Positions 30,951 through 39,740 of a stretch of DNA of 64,000 bases are shown in pieces (position 1 is the first letter of the stretch; every line of letters starts with the position of its first letter). Where the stretch lies: contig MU008164.1 in assembly GCA_010909165.1 (NCBI GenBank), forward strand, positions 620,001 through 684,000. Reading direction: 5' to 3'. The notes beneath the pieces were generated by a model. That model made no database searches. It was not told the DNA's origin and worked only from the letters and a program-made list of their open reading frames with translations. This stretch comes from Anthoceros angustus. Lineage: Eukaryota > Streptophyta > Anthocerotopsida > Anthocerotales > Anthocerotaceae. Position numbers and translations under genes: made by a program.

Positions 30951-32801
30951 ATGTCCACATGCATTGGCGTACTACCGAGGATTTTTTTGAGGCTTGACTC
31001 AACAGTTCGTGCTCTCCTGCGAGTCATGGACCTCTTGTCGGGGAGGTGCTTAGACATGCGACAACCTGTTGGCTTAGCTGCTCCCGCTCAGCTGAGATCC
31101 ATGACAATGGAATTCCCGGTCGAGGAGAAGATTCTGGCGAATGAGCTTGGGTGGGATCACAGGCAACAGAAGAGGAGTTCCCGTTGGCCTGACTTCCAAG
31201 AGGTCCTCCGGGTAAACAAATTGCGCAAGTCAGCACCTCTCGATATGCTAATGGGTCGTGGTGCCCCTACGGATTCTGACCCTTGCAGACCTGGAGGTGC
31301 AGTAACGGCTGAAACAGTGGGCAGGTTATGTGAGCAGGGGCACCTCAGGGAGGCCGTTGAGGCTCTGGGAGTTTTGGTGCAGACAAGTGGTCTGATTTCA
31401 ACTGCTCTGGTTTATGCTGTCCTTCAGAAATGTGTGAGTAAGAGGGATCTGGTTCTGGGTCGGTGCGTTCATGGTCTCATTGTGAGAATTGGGTATGATT
31501 CGGACACGTTCTTGTGCAACCACATCCTGCGAATGTATGCTTCCCATACCAGGCTGCAAGAGGCTATGGATGTGTTCACCGTGGTTACCAAACCAGATGC
31601 CTTCATGTGGTCTTCCATTATATCTGCACATGTGCAACACGGAGAAGCCAAACTAGCAATCCGACTGTATTGTCAGATGCGCAGGTCAGGTGTGAAGCCA
31701 GATGGGCATGTGTTTGCAGCCGCCTTGCAGGCTTGTGCAAGGGGAGCAGACTTGAAAACTGGGCAACAAGTGCATGCTGATGTTTTGTCCAGTGAGGTTG
31801 AGCCTGATTTGTATATTTGCAATTGCTTGGTTGACATGTATGCAAAGTGTGGCAGCTTGGAAGATGCTCAACGAGTGTTTGATGGCCTTCCTCGAAAAGA
31901 TGTAGTAACGTGGAATGCCATGATAGCAGGATGCGCCCAGCAGGGAAAGGGTGAGGAAGCCCTTCGCCTGTATAGTGCTATGCAGGAACAAGGAGGTCTT
32001 GCACCCAGCCCTGTGACGTTTGTGTCTCTCCTGCAGGCATGTGCAGACGTGGCGGCTTTGCAAGTCGGAAGGCAGCTTCATGCGCAGATTGAGGAACAAG
32101 GGATGCAAGACCATGTGACTGTAGCTACCAGTTTGATGGAAATGTATGCAAAATCCGGAAGCATGCGCGATGCACAGCAGGTTTTTGATGCATTGCCAGA
32201 AAAAGATATAGTATCCTGGAGTGCGTTGATTGCAGGATACACCCGTCAAGGAGATAGTGAGGTGATATTTGACTTGATCCACAAAATGAGACAGGATGGC
32301 ATAGAGCCAGACAGGATCACATTCCTTAGCGTGCTAACAGCCTGCAGTCATGCAGGTCTAGTGAACAAGGGGCGAGAGTACTTTGAAGCTATGAGCAGAG
32401 AATATGGGATCAGTCCCACCGGGGAACACTTCTCATGCCTGGTGGATCTCCTGGGTCGTGCAGGCCAACTAGACGAGGCACTAGCGGTTGTGAAAACGAT
32501 GCCTGTACAACCTGACGCTGCAGTTTGGCGCACTCTGTTGGGTGCTTGTCGAAAGTGGTGCAATGTGGAGGTGGGACGCCATGCATTCTGTGAAGCAGTT
32601 AAGCTAGAAGAAAACAATCCTGCAGCATATGTGTTGATGTCAAACATATATACTGGTGCAGAGATGTGGCAGGATGCAGAGGGGATGCAGGCAAGGAGAA
32701 AAGGATTTGGGGTATGGAAGCAGCCAGGCCTAAGCTCTTGGACTGACATGGACGGACTGGTGCATTCTTTTTTGGTTGGTGATAAAAACCATCGGGAGTG
32801 A
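30951..32801 (+). CDS. PPR protein, PLS class, E/E+ end, DYW domain lost
   Basis: A 616-residue organelle RNA-binding protein. The start is the ATG at 30951. The first 30 residues (MSTCIGVLPRIFLRLDSTVR...) are Arg-rich and lack acidic residues until Asp16, as in mitochondrial or plastid targeting peptides. About residues 135-490 hold PLS triplets (CLVDMYAKCGSLEDAQRVFD, VVTWNAMIAG, MEMYAKSGSM, IVSWSALIAGYTRQG). E motifs follow (AAVWRTLLGACRKWCN, AYVLMSNIYTGA), then a PG box (KQPGLSSW) and VHSFLVGDKNH. The frame stops at REStop (32799-32801). It has fewer triplets than its neighbours. The next 90 bases still encode the expected continuation in other frames (see 32802-32895), so the stop is a recent frameshift that removed a DYW-type C-terminus. 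The truncated protein may still bind RNA. Confidence 0.85.
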   Translation: MSTCIGVLPRIFLRLDSTVRALLRVMDLLSGRCLDMRQPVGLAAPAQLRSMTMEFPVEEKILANELGWDHRQQKRSSRWPDFQEVLRVNKLRKSAPLDMLMGRGAPTDSDPCRPGGAVTAETVGRLCEQGHLREAVEALGVLVQTSGLISTALVYAVLQKCVSKRDLVLGRCVHGLIVRIGYDSDTFLCNHILRMYASHTRLQEAMDVFTVVTKPDAFMWSSIISAHVQHGEAKLAIRLYCQMRRSGVKPDGHVFAAALQACARGADLKTGQQVHADVLSSEVEPDLYICNCLVDMYAKCGSLEDAQRVFDGLPRKDVVTWNAMIAGCAQQGKGEEALRLYSAMQEQGGLAPSPVTFVSLLQACADVAALQVGRQLHAQIEEQGMQDHVTVATSLMEMYAKSGSMRDAQQVFDALPEKDIVSWSALIAGYTRQGDSEVIFDLIHKMRQDGIEPDRITFLSVLTACSHAGLVNKGREYFEAMSREYGISPTGEHFSCLVDLLGRAGQLDEALAVVKTMPVQPDAAVWRTLLGACRKWCNVEVGRHAFCEAVKLEENNPAAYVLMSNIYTGAEMWQDAEGMQARRKGFGVWKQPGLSSWTDMDGLVHSFLVGDKNHRE

Positions 32802-32895
32802 ACGCATGTATGCAGGGCTGGAAAAGCTTCTGCACAAAATGCCGAGACTGGGTATGTGCCACATCTGGACTCCATATGTTGATGAGAAGGATTTA
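32802..32895 (+). pseudogene. Remnant of the lost DYW-domain start
   Basis: Directly after the stop of the 616-residue PPR gene, one frame reads MYAGLEKLLHKMPRLG, like the usual IYAKLEELL..MK.LG linker. A second frame reads ETGYVPHLDS, the normal opening of a DYW domain. Two frame changes and a TGATGA follow, and nothing recognisable as HxE or CxxCH remains beyond. This shows the gene once had at least the beginning of a DYW domain. Confidence 0.75.
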
Positions 32896-33637
32896 TGTGC
32901 TAGCAGAACAAGCTGCACACCACCACTGACATATAAAGGAGGACCACCATATACACTTGCGCCCCTCCTGCAGACATGCAAGTGGGTACCCCAGCTTCAG
33001 ACGGGGAAGCAACAAATGCACTAGCCAGAGAAACAAAATTTACAACGTTGATGGTGAACAGCTATAGCATTGCCAACTTGAAGAATGAGGTGCACACTGA
33101 ACCTGCCACTCCAGATAGTTCGCTACTGAAGGTCGTTGCCTGTGAAGCTGCTACAGCGACGGCTGGCAAAATGCCTTCAAAGCAATCGAGTCCTCGGTGA
33201 TGGAAATAAGTAAGAGCCACTGAAAAGTACCATGACAGAAGTTCGTGAGATCTGGAGTTGCTAAAAGCTAGCCTATCACAATGCCTGAAGAAAGAACGGG
33301 GGACAGAAGAATGAAAGACGGGCGAGAACCTACCTCAGCAGTGGATTGACATATATGTGGATCCAAATTCTGAAGTGGACCACATTTCTTTCCTCTGAAT
33401 CTGGCGAGGATTGCTGATAGACCATTGCGGGGTGATAGACCATCCTCCCATTCCTCTACCGAGAAAAACTCAGCAATCTAACAAGGTCAGATGCAAAGTC
33501 AGGGACACGGCCTTATAAGATACAGCTCGATGACTTGCTTTAAAATTTGGCAACATCTTGAAGAAAGTTCAATTGAGCCATCTTGCAATCTCCTTGTGGG
33601 GCCAGAATCCTGGAAGGGATGGAGTCACAGCTTGCTG
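32896..33637. other. Spacer between two convergent PPR genes
   Basis: A 74-codon plus-strand frame (32976-33200) has protein-like wording but no known family, and it could be debris of the lost C-terminus. The rest shows no coding signal and should hold the 3' ends of both PPR transcripts. Confidence 0.35.
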
Positions 33638-35935
33638 TCAATGCCTATCCAAACATGAACATGACCCATCCAGGAAACGATGCACTCTATGGGCATCTCT
33701 CACAATAATCTCTCGCTGTTCAAGACGTGACATGATCTTGGTGCTGCTGTGGCAGTCATTGCACATGCGAAGATTTTTTGTAACCAGCAAAGTTGTGCCA
33801 TCGGGGGTGTTCAGCAGACCATATGCCAAGGCAAGTTTTTCTGCATGTCCACACAAAGCATCTTCTTTCTCCTGCTCAGATACTGCCTTCAGCACCAACT
33901 CTGTTTGTGCTACATGCCCACCTTCCTCTTTCAACCTCCGGTTCACGCTTTCCAGCTTTGATGCGACGTCAGATCTCTCTTCTCCCACTGTGAACTCGTG
34001 CACCTTGTTTCCCACTTCAATGGACACCTTTGCAGGCTTCTTCCATGCATGTGCAGACTTCCTCAGGCTCTCTATTCGGTCTACATCATTCCACCTACTG
34101 GCATTTGCATAGATATTGCCTAAGAGGACATATGCGGATGCGCTTTCAGGTTCCAATTCGACAAGGTGGTCGAAGCAGCGCTTGCCCCGCTCGGAATCGT
34201 TGTGACTTTTGCAGGCACTTAACAGTGAGGTCCACCCCACCACATTGTTCTCACAAACCATAGTCCGCAATATAACCTCTGCTTCTGCGAGGTGCCCTGC
34301 CCGCCCAAGAAGATCAACCATGCAGTTATAGTGACACTCACTGGGCTCAATACCATGCTTCTCGAGCATCATCCTGAAACACCGCTGCCCTTCCTGGACC
34401 AGGCCTACGTGACTGCATGCTGCCAGAAGGCAGGTAAACGTAGCTTCGTTAGGCACAAAACCATCCTGATACATGTCTTCAAAACACTGCATAGCCTTCT
34501 GACCTTCGCCATTTTCAGCATAGCCATTAAGCAAAGCATTCCATGTCACAACATCTTTGGTGGACAAGTTGTCAAATACTCGACGAGCCTCCTCCATGCT
34601 CCCACATTTTGCATACATGTCAACCAAGCTGCCACCAACATACACCTTCGAATCTAGACCTCTTTCACGGGTCTGTGCATGAAGCTCTCTTCCCTGATGC
34701 AGTGCTCCAACATTAGCACATGCCTGAAGAAGGCAAGCGAACGTAACTTGATCAGCTGGACCGGCACCTTCCTGATCCATCTTCCTGTACAAAGCCAGTG
34801 CCTCGGCACCCTGTCCATGCTGCGAGTATCCTGCAATCATGGCATTCCAGGTAACCACATCTCTGTTGGGCAGTCTGTTGAACACTGTCCGAGCCTCTTC
34901 CAAGCTCCCACACTTTGAATACATGTCGACAAGGCAATTCCCAACACCCACATCAGTTTCCAGACCACTCGCACGAATCACCGCATGAAGCTGCTTCCCT
35001 TTTTGCAGATCTCGGAGTGTTGCACATGCATTCAGGAGGCACAAGAACGTAACAGGATCAGCTGAAGTCAGCCCTTCCTGTTGCATTCTGTCATATAGTG
35101 CCAGAGCTTCTCCCACGAGCCCATTCTGTGCATAACCAGAGATCATGGTCGTCCACGTCACCACATCCTTGTTCAGCAGACTATCGAAAACTCTGCGAGC
35201 ATCCTGCAACCGCCCACATTTCGCATACATGTTCACCAGGCTGCTGCCGACAAAGATGTTGGCCTTCATACCACTAGCCAGAACATCGGCATGCACCTCC
35301 TTCCCGGACACCAGATCCTCTGCACTGGAGCAAGCCTTGAGGACGGCCACAAACACGTGGCTGTCTGCCTTCACTGCTGAACTCCTCATCTGTCGGTACA
35401 GATCTATAGCCTCAATGGGCTGTCCATGCTGGGCATACGCCAAAATGATGGAAGACCACATGTAAGCATTTGGCCTGGCCACCTTTGTGAAGACGTGCCT
35501 TGCTTCCTCCAACCTCTTGTGAGAAGCATACATGGCAATGATGTGGTTAGCCAAGAACGGGTCTAACTCGTGCCCACTTCTTGCAGCAATAGCATGGATC
35601 CGCTTGCAAAGCAGCAAGTCCTTCCTGCATCTCTTCAGAACCCCATAAAACAGAGAGGTGTCAACATCAGAACCTCGCTGCACCAGGAGATCTAGTGCTT
35701 CAACAGCCTCCTTCAACCCTGCATCCTCACAACGTGTGCTCAAGGTTTCAGCCATCACATTGCCTGCATTCGTTGCCTTCCTGAGAGACCCACCATCATT
35801 TTTGTTCAGCCATAGCCCCTCCTTGAAGGTCTTGTACCTCAAGTCATGATGGTGAGCAGTTCTTTTACTTGCCTTGAAGTAGTACTGTATAGCACTAGAG
35901 GACAGTTGCTGCCACAAGAGCTCCTGCGCCACCAT
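33638..35935 (-). CDS. PPR-DYW protein with KP-type DYW domain ending Asp-Arg-His: candidate U-to-C RNA-editing factor
   Basis: A 765-residue protein from the first in-frame ATG (35935); the open frame extends 20 codons further up to a good splice acceptor (TCTGATTGCAG, about 35997). The leader lacks strong signals. About residues 90-560 carry PLS triplets (VVTWNAMIAGYSQHG, LVDMYAKCG, LLQACANVGAL). E motifs follow (VVGWTSLLSACKSHN, AYVLLGNIYANAS). The usual PGxSW box is replaced by KPAKVSIEV, the feature that names the KP type. The deaminase-like domain keeps its zinc site and catalytic Glu (GHAEKLALAYGL, HAE at about 697-699; CNDCH at about 725-729) and the second site (HRVHRF..CSC). It ends DRH instead of DYW. 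Known: classic DYW domains deaminate C to U, and KP-type domains have been linked to the reverse U-to-C reaction. Inferred: this gene edits an organelle transcript by U-to-C. No breaks were seen. Confidence 0.88.
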   Translation of the reverse strand: MVAQELLWQQLSSSAIQYYFKASKRTAHHHDLRYKTFKEGLWLNKNDGGSLRKATNAGNVMAETLSTRCEDAGLKEAVEALDLLVQRGSDVDTSLFYGVLKRCRKDLLLCKRIHAIAARSGHELDPFLANHIIAMYASHKRLEEARHVFTKVARPNAYMWSSIILAYAQHGQPIEAIDLYRQMRSSAVKADSHVFVAVLKACSSAEDLVSGKEVHADVLASGMKANIFVGSSLVNMYAKCGRLQDARRVFDSLLNKDVVTWTTMISGYAQNGLVGEALALYDRMQQEGLTSADPVTFLCLLNACATLRDLQKGKQLHAVIRASGLETDVGVGNCLVDMYSKCGSLEEARTVFNRLPNRDVVTWNAMIAGYSQHGQGAEALALYRKMDQEGAGPADQVTFACLLQACANVGALHQGRELHAQTRERGLDSKVYVGGSLVDMYAKCGSMEEARRVFDNLSTKDVVTWNALLNGYAENGEGQKAMQCFEDMYQDGFVPNEATFTCLLAACSHVGLVQEGQRCFRMMLEKHGIEPSECHYNCMVDLLGRAGHLAEAEVILRTMVCENNVVGWTSLLSACKSHNDSERGKRCFDHLVELEPESASAYVLLGNIYANASRWNDVDRIESLRKSAHAWKKPAKVSIEVGNKVHEFTVGEERSDVASKLESVNRRLKEEGGHVAQTELVLKAVSEQEKEDALCGHAEKLALAYGLLNTPDGTTLLVTKNLRMCNDCHSSTKIMSRLEQREIIVRDAHRVHRFLDGSCSCLDRH

Positions 35936-35995
35936 CGCGTCACGGCATACAATAGGCGATGGGCAATGTGATAGACCAAACTCGAAACTCTGCAA

Positions 35996-36949
35996 TCAGA
36001 TTAATGTGAACCGCTGGTTTGTTTTTTTAATTTGGTAACTTCACATCAGATTTTAGTTGATCGTTTAAATTGTTTAAGAAAAGATCATATATGTAATATG
36101 TTATGTGGGAAGGTATGGAATACCGTTCTCGTCACGCGCCATTGTGTGTGTGACATTGTTTTTTTTTGCTGTACTATACTGAAATATGCTATGGCATCTT
36201 CTAGATTCTTTCGTATAATATATGTATAATATGTGGCACATCAACCTTGATAGGGTTGTACGTGAGCAAAAAACTTTTTATCACACACTTTTGGCCTGGT
36301 GTTCCTATCGTGTCATGGAGAAGATATGTTCTTTAGGGTTTTAGGATAACATCACCACACATACATGTTCATACACATGCGGCAGTGCACACATACACAA
36401 ATTTTTGGGTGAAAGTTTGGCCCGCATGCAGGCTTCGCTCTCGCCTGAAGGCAGCTTCATTCTCGCGCGACCGTGGCTACAACATGGAGGTAAGGCTTAT
36501 GCATCGTGCAGATAAGAGGCTCAACGTAGACACGGGTTTAGGGTCCCTTTGTGTCATTTCTCGTCACTCCCCAAGGCCTTCATCACATAGCATCTGATGG
36601 CATGGACAGGGAATCCAAGCCACTGAGGACAACCGTCATGCCTTATCCGGGCCATTAGAAGCATTCCAAGTGACACGCCAATTTCAAACAGAAAAGCCCA
36701 CACTTGGCCTCAGGCTTGCACAATTGCAGTCACAAAAAGCACATGTTCAAGTTTGCACTCCCACCTCATGGTGGGGAGCTCTCAAAACACCTTCCTACAA
36801 AACACCTACAAACCATGCTCCACTCAAGCTGGAAAGAGCTGTAGAGCAGGGCCACCATCCTCCTGTGCTCCAGAGCGTGGCCCCTGCGCTTGCGAGTTCG
36901 GAGGCTGCCTCGGCGCCGCATGAGGAGGAGGAGGCTGCAAGGGGGAAGA
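35996..36949. other. AT-rich upstream region of the DYW:KP gene, then unassigned DNA
   Basis: From 36000 to 36380 the DNA is AT-rich and probably carries the promoter and a 5' leader exon for the minus-strand PPR gene. From 36390 to 36950 there are short frames on both strands without family resemblance. Confidence 0.4.
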
Positions 36950-37189
36950 GGTGTGGACAACGGGCTCTCCTTGGGGTTAGGAAATAAGCTGGGTTTGTTT
37001 TTTTCGTAGGTATGGAGTGTAAAATAAGGCGGAAAAGGAGGAATAAGCCGCAGATGACTCCGGGACTATGCTCCGGAGTGCACTCGGACTCCGAGGTAAC
37101 GGACCCGGTGCACTCGAAGGACCCGGACCACACGGTCTGGGATAAGTCCGGACCCCACTCCGGTCAGAATGGGATCATCATGATGGGTA

Positions 37190-38540
37190 ATTTAGAAGTT
37201 GGGGCGGAGGCGGTAGCGTGGGCCAGCCACAGATGGAAGGCGGGCATGCGAGGCGGGCATGCATTGCCGATGCCGTTATAGCGGTATTCACGCTCCATCT
37301 GCAGGCAATAAGGCGAGTAAGGCGGGCGTGGCGAGAAGTAAGCCATGCGAGCTCCCGGCGATTCTGACGGACAAGCCACCTCCGCGGCAGTTACCCAAGC
37401 GGCGAGAGGCAAGGCGGTCATTCTTCAAGCAACCGCGATCTTCGCATGCTCTCGCGCTCGAACACCGGCCCTCACGGCATTGTCTTTGTGATCGCTCGGG
37501 CACCCTCCGCGTCGCTCGACTTCGCGAAACAGCCCAGCCGGAGCGGACAATTGCGGAGCCTCACACTCGGCGGCGGGGCCCGGCGGGGTGGGAAGATGGG
37601 ACCTAAGAAGGCGGAGGTTTGGGAGCCATGGAGCTTGGTGGAGCATAACGCCGTCAAGCGCTACCGGACCCAGACGTGGTGGAGGAGGCGGGGGCTGGTC
37701 AAGGAATAGCACACAGACGTTTTCAGTGTCTGGACCTTGACAGTCGCCTAGTCCAGAATCGCCCGGAAGATGTTGGCACCAACAAGGAGGTTCGATCTAA
37801 GAGCCTTGAGAGGACCCTAGGAGGTGGGCCGTGGAGGTCCTGAGGCGTGTACAATCGTGGCGGAGGAAGTTGGGCGTGAGTTAGGCAGGCGCCACGTGGG
37901 CGGCCTGAATGGAAGGCAGCGGGCATGCACGGCGGGCGGGGCCGTAGCATTGCCGATGGCCGTTATAGCGGTATTCACGCTCCAGCGTGCGCGGCAGTAA
38001 GGCGGTAAGGCGGGCGTGGCGAGAGTAAGCCATGCGAGGCTCACAGCGATTCACGGACGAAGAGCCACCTCCTCCGTACAGTTGCCCGGCGAGAGGCAAG
38101 CGGTCATTCTTCAAGCAACCGATCTTCGCATGCTCGCTTTCGAGACACCCGGCCCTCTGGCGTTGTCTTTGTGATCGCTCGGGCACCCTCCGTCGCTCGA
38201 CTTGGCGAGGAAGCAGCCAAGGCGGACAATTGCGGAGCCTCACACTCTGGCGGGGCGGGAGGGGAAGATGGGACCCAAGAAGGCGGAGGTTTGGGAGCCA
38301 TGGAGCTTGGTGGAGCATAACGCCGTCACCAAGCGCTACGGACTTGGGCCGTGGGTGGAGGCGGGGGCTGGTCAAGGAGTGGCACTGGGCGTTTTCAGTA
38401 TGGACCTTGGCGTCGCCCTAGTCGGAATCGCCGGGGAAGATGTTCGGCGGCCAACAAGGAGGTTGATCTAAGAGCCTTGAGAGGACCCTAGGAGGTGGAG
38501 TGGAGGTCCTGAGGCGTACAATCGTCCGTGAGGAGAATTG
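37190..38540. repeat. Tandem duplication of about 0.68 kb inside retroelement copy 2
   Basis: Two successive copies (about 37190-37870 and 37870-38540) share GTTATAGCGGTATTCACGCTCC (37275 and 37962), CGGTCATTCTTCAAGCAACC (37413 and 38100), GTTTGGGAGCCATGGAGCTT (37617 and 38290) and GAGCCTTGAGAGGACCCTAG (37800 and 38471). They differ by many small gaps. Copy 3 has this stretch only once. Confidence 0.85.
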
Positions 38541-38819
38541 GGCGTAGTCCGGAACCTCTCAAGGCCGGGGGAAGATAGGCGGCAAGGCCTGCTGGCAGGC
38601 GCAACGAACAACCAGCGGTGGTTGATGTCGGACTTCTTTGGGCCGGAGAGTGAGGCGATGGCAGGATCATTGTCCACTTGGAACATGCTCACCAAGGTAG
38701 ATCACCTTGGTGACAATCTGCTGAGTGTTCTGCATGTGCAGAGAGGAAGGAGGCGGGAGGAAGGATCATCTTCGCCGGGATCAATCGAGGCTCTGGGTGA
38801 GGTGTGAGAAGCCTCCTCC

Positions 38820-39740
38820 GTGTTGCTCGCGTTCTTAATTCATGTGGGGCACGAACCTCCCGAAGGAGGAGAGAGGAGCACGCACTCGGGAAGGGGCCGC
38901 CCCTGGGAGGCGGAGGAAGAGCGCGAGGTGGAGGCCCGTCCGTCCGGAGCAGAGCGCGGGAGGAAGGCGGAGGAGGAATCCCAGACTCCATACGTCTGGG
39001 CGGACTCCCTCGCCACCAGGGAAGTGTGGGAGGACATCCCTTCCCTCCTCCTACTTGCCCGGGCGGCCCAGGAGGAGGCGGCCCAGGCGGCGGCCGGCTC
39101 AGCTCCGAGACCGGCCGCCCGGCCGCGGCCCAGCGGACTCGTCGGGGACCGAAGAGGCGGAAGGCGGTGCCACCATAGCACCGGGCGGCGCCCATGCCCT
39201 TGCCCCTGCAGTGGCGAGGCGGGCGGTCTGAAGGCGGAAAGGCCGCCCAAGGCGGGAGGCCAGCGGCCCAGGCAGTCCTGTCTCCGGCCGGGAGAGGCAA
39301 AGGTCGACTCGAACCCCTCACCTCAAGGCCGGAGAAAGAGGCGGACAAAGGTGGCGGCCAAGAGGGCCAAGAAGGTGAGGCTCAGGACCTCGGCCTCGGG
39401 ACCTAAGGGTCTGATTAGGTCCAGAGCCAGTCCGGACTCACTCGGGCTGCGGTATGGAGGTCCTTGGCGGAAGAGATGCCCAGCGGACTTCTTGGGGGCC
39501 TCACTGGCGGCCGTGGAAGAGACACGGCGGGTCACAGCTCTGGTCATGGGCGGTATGCTCTGGGGACTCTGGGGCCGAAAACCCGGAGGTGGAGGCAACA
39601 GGAGGCGCATGGTGCTCCTCAGAGGAGATGGGCGGGAGGCGGGGAAGGCGGAAGTCCCGGCCGCATCGAGGAAGGAAGCAGCGGAGGCGGGCCGAGTCGG
39701 CGGTCAGAAGACGGACCAAGGTCCTCAGTTTATGTGGTGA
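38820..39740 (+). CDS. 306-codon open frame in retroelement copy 2, function unknown
   Basis: The longest plus-strand frame in the element. It is rich in Arg, Gly, Glu and Ala, with a basic stretch around residues 170-195 (RRKRRTKVAAKRAKKVRLR). No domain is recognised. Overlapping frames on both strands are nearly as long because the DNA is GC-rich, so the length alone is weak evidence. Copy 3 has no matching uninterrupted frame. If real, it could be the low-complexity tail of a gag-like protein. Confidence 0.25.
   Translation: MLLAFLIHVGHEPPEGGERSTHSGRGRPWEAEEEREVEARPSGAERGRKAEEESQTPYVWADSLATREVWEDIPSLLLLARAAQEEAAQAAAGSAPRPAARPRPSGLVGDRRGGRRCHHSTGRRPCPCPCSGEAGGLKAERPPKAGGQRPRQSCLRPGEAKVDSNPSPQGRRKRRTKVAAKRAKKVRLRTSASGPKGLIRSRASPDSLGLRYGGPWRKRCPADFLGASLAAVEETRRVTALVMGGMLWGLWGRKPGGGGNRRRMVLLRGDGREAGKAEVPAASRKEAAEAGRVGGQKTDQGPQFMW

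Noticed and set aside
31398-32875. Minus-strand ORFs up to 198 codons across the 616-residue PPR gene
   Set aside because: Antisense shadows of a strongly recognisable PPR frame.
38689-39348. 219-codon and other minus-strand ORFs in retroelement copy 2
   Set aside because: GC-rich DNA leaves most frames open; these do not match copy 3 and have no domain.
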